A stretch of 35,679 nucleotides of DNA from JAGMES01 sp023128035. Lineage in GTDB: Bacteria > Bacillota > Halanaerobiia > DY22613. Below are positions 30,625 through 35,679 of the stretch, piece after piece; position 1 is the first letter of the stretch, and the number at the start of each line of letters is the position of its first letter. The DNA lies in the NCBI GenBank assembly GCA_030627905.1, contig DAOVRZ010000053.1:1-35679 (forward strand), written 5' to 3'. Below the pieces are notes generated by a model. It was not told where the DNA came from, did not search any database, and worked only from the letters and a program-made list of their open reading frames with translations. Made by a program: the position numbers and the translations under genes.

Positions 30625-31104
30625 TTATTTTCTTAATCTTCTAAAAAAGCTACGCATAAGTTCAGCGCATTCTTCTTCTAACAATCCAGGATATACTTCA
30701 GTCTGATGATTAAATCTCCCATCTTCGAGAAGATTCATTAGACTGCCAGCACAGCCAGCTTTGGGATCTTTTCCGCCATAAAAAACCCGATCAATGCGGG
30801 CATTCAGTATAGCCCCAGCACACATCGGACACGGCTCAATTGTAACATACAAATCACAACCTGTCAATCGCCAGCCACCCAAACGTCTGCTTGCCTCTCG
30901 AATAGCAATAACTTCAGCATGTGCAGTTGGGTCATGATCTCTTTCTCGTAAATTAAAGCCTCGTCCTACCACTTCGCCATCTTTAATAACAACTGCCCCA
31001 ATTGGCACTTCTTCTATGGCATATGCTTTTTTTGCTTCTTCAATAGCTTCGTACATCCATCTTAAATGTACCTGTTTATAGTCATCTTCTGTAGTTTGAT
31101 GCAT
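30625..31104 (-). CDS. tadA: tRNA-specific adenosine deaminase
   Basis: TadA converts the wobble adenosine of tRNA-Arg(ACG) to inosine, an essential step for decoding CGN codons. The 159-aa protein carries the zinc deaminase motifs HAEVIAIREA (His and catalytic Glu) and PCPMCAGAIL (two Cys), with RIDRVFYGGKDPKAG after them. The C-terminus reads FFRRLRK. Its substrate, tRNA-Arg(ACG), is encoded just upstream (31132-31208) and again at 33754. In B. subtilis tadA directly precedes the SRP RNA and dnaX; here a tRNA and 23 kb of accessory DNA lie between. The ribosome binding site is weak (AGAGAG). Confidence 0.96.
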   Translation of the reverse strand: MHQTTEDDYKQVHLRWMYEAIEEAKKAYAIEEVPIGAVVIKDGEVVGRGFNLRERDHDPTAHAEVIAIREASRRLGGWRLTGCDLYVTIEPCPMCAGAILNARIDRVFYGGKDPKAGCAGSLMNLLEDGRFNHQTEVYPGLLEEECAELMRSFFRRLRK

Positions 31105-31131
31105 TTATAATCAACTCTCTAAAAAATAAAA

Positions 31132-31208
31132 TGGCGCGCCCGGGAGGACTCGAACCTCCAACCTCCTGATTCGTAGTCAGTTACTCTATCCGATTGAGCT
31201 ACGGGCGC
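31132..31208 (-). tRNA. tRNA-Arg(ACG), copy 1
   Basis: 77 nt with encoded CCA. Acceptor GCGCCCG/CGGGCGC, anticodon loop CTACGAA (anticodon ACG), T arm GGTTCGAGTCC. The A34 is the target of TadA encoded next to it. It differs from copy 2 by one visible base in the D arm (CGGATAG vs TGGATAG region). Confidence 0.97.
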
Positions 31209-31294
31209 ACGTCATTAATTAAGAGTTAAGAATTAATAGTTAAGAATTATAATTCTTAACTCTCAATATTTAATTGTTTTTCTCGACAGAATTT

Positions 31295-31323
31295 ATTTTA
31301 CTACAAAATTGCTTTTGAGTCAA
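31295..31323 (-). promoter_or_regulatory. Promoter upstream of tRNA-Arg copy 1
   Basis: Minus strand TTGACT (31318-31323), 17-base spacer, TAAAAT (31295-31300). The leader then contains repeated GTTAAGAATT units in both orientations (about 31219-31263) that can fold into a hairpin. Confidence 0.7.
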
Positions 31324-31379
31324 CTCTTTTTCTAAATAAAATTTTATCCAGAAAATAATCATATTATTCACGAACACTC

Positions 31380-31415
31380 AAAAAAAGACTATGCCTAAAA
31401 TTTAGAGCATAGTCT
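31380..31415 (-). terminator. Terminator of the chemotaxis receptor gene
   Basis: Arms AGACTATGC/GCATAGTCT with a 12-base loop and T6 on the minus strand, eleven bases after the stop codon. Confidence 0.85.
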
Positions 31416-31425
31416 CAAAAGAATC

Positions 31426-33450
31426 TTATTCTATTGTGAATTTTGCTACCACTTCCTGAAGTTCTTTAGCAAATTTTGCTAACTCATCAGCAGAAACAGA
31501 AATTTGTTCAATTGCTGCTGACTGTTCTTCTGTAGATGCAGAAGCCTCTTCAGCACTAGCAGCAGATTCTTCAGCACTGGCACTTAAGTTTTGAATCGTT
31601 TGTACCATCTCATCTATATGCTTTACATTACTTTGATTCTCTTTAGATATTTCTTCAACTTTTCGTGCAATCAATTTCACCATATCATCAATTTGACGGA
31701 AAACATTATTTGTATTCTCAACAGCCTCTTCCTGAGTTCTTACAGCTTCATCAGCTCTTTCCATTTCAATAACTGCTGCTTCAATATCTGACTTAACGAA
31801 ATTAATTATTTCTGCAACTTGAGTAGTAGCTTCACCGGTCTCTTCAGCTAAACTCCGAACTTCATCTGCAACAACAGAAAATCCTCTGCCATGTTCACCA
31901 GCTCTAGCTGCTTCAATAGCTGCATTTAATGCCAAAAGATTAGTTTGATTAGAAATCGCTTGAATTGTGTTTACAATCTTTACAACATTTTCTGCATGTT
32001 TTGCCAAACCTTTTACAATCTCTCCAACTTTATTAGTTGCATCTTTATTATTGACCATCTTCTGTATTTGGTCTTTAACCACTTCCAACCCCTCATCACT
32101 CAGTTCATCTGCCTGAGCAACTGAATTCAATACCTCATCTGTTTGTTTGATTATTACACCAAAAGATTCAGCCATATCCTGTACAACATCTGCTCCATTT
32201 TGAGTATCTTCAGCCTGACTGGATGCAACTAGAGCTAGTCCCTCAATAGTAGAGGCAACTTGTTCTGCAGTATCAGCGCCTTCCGTTGTAATAGTAGATA
32301 ATTCTTGACTATTCGCAATTACTTTTGATGATGTCTGAATAACCTTTTCAATTAACTCTCGTAAACTTTGAGCCATAAGGTTAAAGTTTTTTGCTAATTC
32401 TCCAATTTCATCATTAGAATCAATCTCAATATTTTGTGTCAAATCACCAGCAGCAATCTTCTCTGCTGCCTGACGTAATTTTAAAATCGGTTTACCAACA
32501 AACAATAAGACAACAAAGTATATTATAACTATGGTCACAATTAATCCAATTATAGCAATGAATTTGAAAAAGTTTATACTATCCTTTGCAGGAAGAATAG
32601 CCTGGTCAATATTTCCTGCTACACCAAAATATTCTTCACCTATTTTAACAAAGGCAACTAAGCGATGGTTTCCGTCTTTTTTATAATCAAATATCCCATC
32701 TTCCTGACCATAAATTCTATCATATATCCCCATTTTTTTAAGATCTGCTCCCACAAAACTTTGATCTTTATGATAAGTTAATATTCCATTCTTATCTGAA
32801 ATCCACGGCACTACTGAACCAAAATAATTTCTTTCAACTATACTTTGTAAATTATTTCTTTTAATAATCTTGGCAACAGATTCAGGTGAAATACCAATCT
32901 GCACAATCCCTGGTTCATCTAAACGACCCACTCCAATATATTGAAATAAGGATCCGTCAGTACCTCTAGATTGAGGATTCTGTGCCAGAAAAAAATTAGA
33001 ATCATAAATACCTTTTAAGAAAGGTTTTGTTTGTTCCGAGGAGTTAAAATCAAAACCGATAAATTCAGATTCAGAGCTATAAGTTAATATTCCGTCTTTA
33101 GCAACAATATGTACCTCATCTATATAACTTATCTCCTTTACTAATTCAATTAGAGCTTTTGTCTCCAATAATGCTGGATCATTTTTAATCATTCGAGCAA
33201 TTAATTTTGTTATAGCAATTGCACTATCGTTATTAAGTTGAAATATATTTTCTTCAACCTCTATTGTTTCTTTTTGTAACTCTTTAATCTTCTCAATCGA
33301 AGATTGAGCCTCTTCCCAAATATTACTTTCTAGGATACTTACCTCATTTCGATACACAAATATGCCTATAACCAAAATCAGTAAACATAAAATTAAAAAC
33401 ACAGGAAATGCAATTTTAAAATTAATTGAATTTTTCAATTTCTTAAACAT
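31426..33450 (-). CDS. Methyl-accepting chemotaxis protein with Cache sensor
   Basis: A 674-aa transmembrane chemoreceptor. The first helix is around residues 13-30 (FPVFLILCLLILVIGIFVY). A periplasmic-type double Cache sensor spans about 35-285, with two similar loops (KDGILTYSSESEFIGFDF and KNGILTYHKDQSFVGADL). The second helix is near 290-315. A HAMP linker follows (PILKLRQAAEKIAAGDLTQN). The cytoplasmic signalling domain has the conserved tip SNQTNLLALNAAIEAARAGE, which contacts CheA/CheW. Cache receptors sense small organic molecules; the ligand is unknown. AAAGGAG precedes the ATG. It stands alone between tRNA genes, with a terminator behind it. Confidence 0.96.
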   Translation of the reverse strand: MFKKLKNSINFKIAFPVFLILCLLILVIGIFVYRNEVSILESNIWEEAQSSIEKIKELQKETIEVEENIFQLNNDSAIAITKLIARMIKNDPALLETKALIELVKEISYIDEVHIVAKDGILTYSSESEFIGFDFNSSEQTKPFLKGIYDSNFFLAQNPQSRGTDGSLFQYIGVGRLDEPGIVQIGISPESVAKIIKRNNLQSIVERNYFGSVVPWISDKNGILTYHKDQSFVGADLKKMGIYDRIYGQEDGIFDYKKDGNHRLVAFVKIGEEYFGVAGNIDQAILPAKDSINFFKFIAIIGLIVTIVIIYFVVLLFVGKPILKLRQAAEKIAAGDLTQNIEIDSNDEIGELAKNFNLMAQSLRELIEKVIQTSSKVIANSQELSTITTEGADTAEQVASTIEGLALVASSQAEDTQNGADVVQDMAESFGVIIKQTDEVLNSVAQADELSDEGLEVVKDQIQKMVNNKDATNKVGEIVKGLAKHAENVVKIVNTIQAISNQTNLLALNAAIEAARAGEHGRGFSVVADEVRSLAEETGEATTQVAEIINFVKSDIEAAVIEMERADEAVRTQEEAVENTNNVFRQIDDMVKLIARKVEEISKENQSNVKHIDEMVQTIQNLSASAEESAASAEEASASTEEQSAAIEQISVSADELAKFAKELQEVVAKFTIE

Positions 33451-33590
33451 ATAATGTCTCCTTTCTTATTTTATTTGTTTCGGGTTCGAACAAAAATAAA
33501 GCTTATAAATATAATTCAATTAATATTTTAAAATTCCTTTACGTATATTTATAATTATTATTAAGTTTTATAAAAACAAAAACCACAAAT

Positions 33591-33616
33591 AAAAAAGGCC
33601 CTCTATAAAGGACCTT
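33591..33616 (-). terminator. Terminator of tRNA-Ser(GGA)
   Basis: Minus strand AAGGTCC...GGGCCTT with TTTTTTATT behind it, just after the tRNA 3' end. Confidence 0.7.
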
Positions 33617-33634
33617 AATATTAGTATGGTTTTA

Positions 33635-33723
33635 TGGCGGAGAGGGAGGGATTTGAACCCTCGGTAGACGATGCCTACACGCGCTTTCCAGGCGCGCCCC
33701 TTAAGCCACTCGGACACCTCTCC
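33635..33723 (-). tRNA. tRNA-Ser(GGA)
   Basis: 89-nt class II tRNA with encoded CCA. Acceptor GGAGAGG/CCTCTCC, anticodon loop CTGGAAA (anticodon GGA), long variable arm, T arm GGGTTCAAATCCC. Confidence 0.97.
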
Positions 33724-33753
33724 ATGCCTTATACATATAACTATTAAATTAAG

Positions 33754-33830
33754 TGGCGCGCCCGGGAGGACTCGAACCTCCAACCTCCTGATTCGTAGTC
33801 AGTTACTCTATCCAATTGAGCTACGGGCGC
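33754..33830 (-). tRNA. tRNA-Arg(ACG), copy 2
   Basis: 77 nt, nearly identical to 31132-31208, anticodon ACG, encoded CCA. It is followed 30 bases later by tRNA-Ser(GGA), so the two are probably cotranscribed. Confidence 0.97.
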
Positions 33831-33935
33831 TCAACAAAATCTATCCTATCACGTTTTAAACCAGAATGCAAGAAAAATATATATCAATCTAAAATAATTT
33901 TTCTTGCGCATAAATTTAAGCTAGATCCTGCCTCC

Positions 33936-34799
33936 TTATTTTACCAGAACAGCAATTCCAACTAACCCTATCCCTGTATGCACTAGAAGTGATGCATTGA
34001 TTTTATCTACAAACATATCGGTGACGTTCAGTTTTTTAACTTCCTCAATTATTCTGTTAACAGAATTTAGTGTTGCTTCCGCATCTCCTGTTCTAGCTAT
34101 AGACACTACTTCTACCTCTTTTTCATGTATAAACTCCTTAAACTTTCCAATCATATCACTAACAGATTTTTTCATCCCACGAGACTTAGCTACAGTATGG
34201 TATACGCCATCTTTACCCACTGAAATAACTGGCTTAATATTGAGTATTTCACCTATAGTTGCAGAAACTCTTCCGATTCTTCCACCAGCTTTCAAAAATT
34301 TCAAAGTCGGTATCGTATAAAAAACCTTTATTTTATTCTGTAAATAATCTTTTAACGTTTCTACAATTGTTTCGAAATCCATTTTTTCCTCAACCAGTTT
34401 GGCTGCCTTGTAAATTAACAAACCAGAACCTATGCCTACACTTAACGAATCGATAACTTCTATTTTAATGTTTTTAAATTGATCTTTTAACTCATTAGCT
34501 ATCATTTTGAAAATCCCATGTGTTCCACTAAGACCATTCGAAATGTTTATAGCGATAATTTCATCACAGCCGTTATCAATTAGCTTCATAAATGAATCTT
34601 TAATATCACTATATAGTGGAAGAGACGTTTTTGGTATTTTAGTTTTCATAAATTCCACAACTTTTTCTTCACCTATTTCTACACCATCCTTATAAGTCTC
34701 ATCACCTAACACTACTAAACCAGGAACAACTTCTATAGAATGCTTTTTGATTATTTCTTTCGGTGCATCTGCCATAGAATCACAAATAATTCCTATCAT
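33936..34799 (-). CDS. DegV family fatty-acid-binding protein
   Basis: A 287-aa cytosolic protein of the DegV/FakB family, which binds a single fatty acid and in many Gram-positives presents it to the kinase FakA. Marks of the family are IICDSMADAPKEII at the start, PKTSLPLYSDI with the TS pair, ISNGLSGTHGI (fatty-acid carboxylate site) and FLKAGGRIGRVSATIGEIL (the F-L-x-x-G-G-R-I block). The C-terminal lobe ends in HTGIGLVGIAVLVK. ATG 34799 has AGGAGG seven bases upstream. It is transcribed away from the nitroreductase fragment across a 260-bp gap. Confidence 0.95.
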   Translation of the reverse strand: MIGIICDSMADAPKEIIKKHSIEVVPGLVVLGDETYKDGVEIGEEKVVEFMKTKIPKTSLPLYSDIKDSFMKLIDNGCDEIIAINISNGLSGTHGIFKMIANELKDQFKNIKIEVIDSLSVGIGSGLLIYKAAKLVEEKMDFETIVETLKDYLQNKIKVFYTIPTLKFLKAGGRIGRVSATIGEILNIKPVISVGKDGVYHTVAKSRGMKKSVSDMIGKFKEFIHEKEVEVVSIARTGDAEATLNSVNRIIEEVKKLNVTDMFVDKINASLLVHTGIGLVGIAVLVK

Positions 34800-34871
34800 C
34801 TTTTAACCTCCTAAATTTTTAGTCGTCAATAAAAGTAACTCTATTTTTTAAAAAAATATTCATATGTTACT

Positions 34872-34892
34872 GTAAAATTCCTTGAATTTTAC
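34872..34892. repeat. Inverted repeat in the divergent degV/nitroreductase gap
   Basis: Perfect arms GTAAAATTC/GAATTTTAC with a three-base loop. It lies between divergently transcribed genes and could be a regulator site. Nothing else is evident in 34800-34990. Confidence 0.4.
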
Positions 34893-34990
34893 ACTTAAAA
34901 ATAACTATTCTATATTCTCATCTAATAGTATCTCTTCTATCTGAAATTATTTTTATCCTGCTTTTTGGAACAAAAAAGAAAACTCTTACA

Positions 34991-35019
34991 TTGTAATATG
35001 AGAATAAATAGTGTACACT
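34991..35019 (+). promoter_or_regulatory. Promoter of the nitroreductase at 35062
   Basis: TTGTAA (34991-34996), 17-base spacer, TACACT (35014-35019), 43 bases ahead of the start codon. Confidence 0.5.
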
Positions 35020-35061
35020 AGGCACAGAAGATAATAGCAAAGGATTAGGAGGTTATATAAA

Positions 35062-35553
35062 TTGAGTAATTTAGATTTCATTTACAAAAGACATAGTGTA
35101 AGAAAATTTAAAGATCAAGATATTCCTATGGAAGATCTTAAGAAAATGATTGAAGCCGCTACATATGCTCCTTCAGGCAAACATGTTCAAAACTGGCATT
35201 TTGTTATCGTTAAAAACAAAGAAAAAATTGAGCAATTGGCTAAAATAGTTGAAGAAAAAAATAGTGAAATTGCTAATAAAACACAAGATGAAAATCTGAA
35301 AAAATCTTTTACTAAATATTTGAAATATGCAACTCTTTTTAGAAATGCCCCAGTCATCGTATTAGTTTATGCTGGCCCTTATCCAGCTACAGGGCTCGCT
35401 ATCTTAAAAGAAACAGGTGCATCTACAGAACAAATCCATGATCTCTTAAGACCTGCGCCAGGCATTCAAAATATAGGTGCTGCTATAGAAAACCTTTTGC
35501 TTGCTGCTGTCAATATGGGTTACGGCACTTGCTGGATGACTAGTGCAGCATAG
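35062..35553 (+). CDS. Nitroreductase family protein, C-terminally truncated
   Basis: 163 residues of an FMN nitroreductase. DFIYKRHSVRKFKDQDI gives the FMN-phosphate site, AATYAPSGKHVQNWHFVIV follows, then a charged helix. AAIENLLLAAVNMGYGTCWM comes late. The usual family continues after GTCWM(T) with G-P and 35-50 more residues, ending in a Gly-x-P-x-x strand. Here the frame stops with TSAA-TAG. The downstream 126 bases are extremely AT-rich with no further nitroreductase coding. The gene has probably lost its 3' end and may be inactive. The start is TTG at 35062, nine bases after AGGAGG. Confidence 0.75.
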   Translation: MSNLDFIYKRHSVRKFKDQDIPMEDLKKMIEAATYAPSGKHVQNWHFVIVKNKEKIEQLAKIVEEKNSEIANKTQDENLKKSFTKYLKYATLFRNAPVIVLVYAGPYPATGLAILKETGASTEQIHDLLRPAPGIQNIGAAIENLLLAAVNMGYGTCWMTSAA

Positions 35554-35679
35554 CTTAATTAAACCCTATATTTCAAAATATATATTCTAAAATATAGACA
35601 TTATTTTATATGTGTAGATTTTTTCATTAAATCAATATTTTTACATTTAGAAATAAAAAACTTTGCTTAATGTTTTTAG
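35554..35679. other. Terminal AT-rich stretch without recognised feature
   Basis: No start, RBS or strong hairpin was seen. Repeated TATATTTYAAAATATA-like sequence can form weak stems (about 35568-35600). Confidence 0.5.

Noticed and set aside
30380..30706. Open frame of 108 codons across tRNA-Ser on the plus strand
   Set aside because: Its MAERAGFEPAR segment is the spurious translation of a tRNA; the minus-strand tRNA and tadA explain the DNA.
33477..33512. GGGTTCGAAC near the MCP start as a tRNA relic or sigma-D promoter
   Set aside because: The match to a tRNA T arm is too short, and the TAAA/GCCGATAA spacing for sigma-D does not fit.
1..35679. CRISPR array
   Set aside because: No regularly spaced identical repeats were seen; the repeats present are tRNA copies and paired hairpins.

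Overview
The window is AT-rich DNA from a low-GC Gram-positive anaerobe. The large Alu-type SRP RNA, the order SRP RNA-dnaX-ybaB-recR, strong GGAGG ribosome binding sites, a NifX-like/DUF134 pair and a tiny Cys/Leu-rich peptide behind a sigma-K-like promoter point to a spore-forming Clostridia or Halanaerobiia-type member of the Bacillota. The genus cannot be fixed from the sequence alone.

Core genes lie in two blocks on the minus strand. The left block (4.2-7.7 kb) is SRP RNA, dnaX, ybaB, recR. The right block (30.5-34.8 kb) is degV, tRNA-Arg, tRNA-Ser(GGA), a chemotaxis receptor, tRNA-Arg, tadA and tRNA-Ser(CGA). In B. subtilis tadA sits directly upstream of the SRP RNA gene and dnaX. Here the two are in the same order and orientation but about 23 kb apart, and accessory DNA fills the gap.

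That accessory stretch runs left to right as follows. An IS200/IS605-end-like hairpin cluster is followed by a lipoprotein with Ig-like and LRR modules and a CAT-like acyltransferase. Next come a NifX-like/DUF134 pair with a clear operator, a metallophosphoesterase and a 27-aa peptide. A heterodimeric ABC drug exporter of the BmrCD type follows, preceded by a 34-aa leader peptide and two tandem terminators. A nitroreductase and a decayed luxR/codB locus come next, then a Septu-like PtuA/PtuB defence pair in which PtuB carries an amber codon. A secreted protein and a second ABC exporter pair under a TetR repressor with two matching 21-bp operators follow. The last part is a repetitive segment with two degenerate tRNA-Ser 3' ends, two copies of a small FlhA-like gene, an FAD oxidoreductase with one in-frame TGA, and a three-gene operon around a Dcd-fold protein that lacks the usual catalytic Glu.

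The far left (1-4.1 kb) holds a truncated gene with an operator-like palindrome over its promoter, an MFS exporter and a PF09820/PDDEXK_9 protein. Many genes in the window are visibly decaying through homopolymer frameshifts, single nonsense codons and deletion junctions, as expected of a region of rapid gain and loss. The most rewarding leads are the leader-peptide attenuator of the ABC exporter (15.7-16.1 kb), the Dcd-like pseudoenzyme operon (28.8-30.2 kb), the interrupted Septu pair (18.8-20.7 kb) and the tRNA-Ser repeat structure (21.7-30.6 kb).
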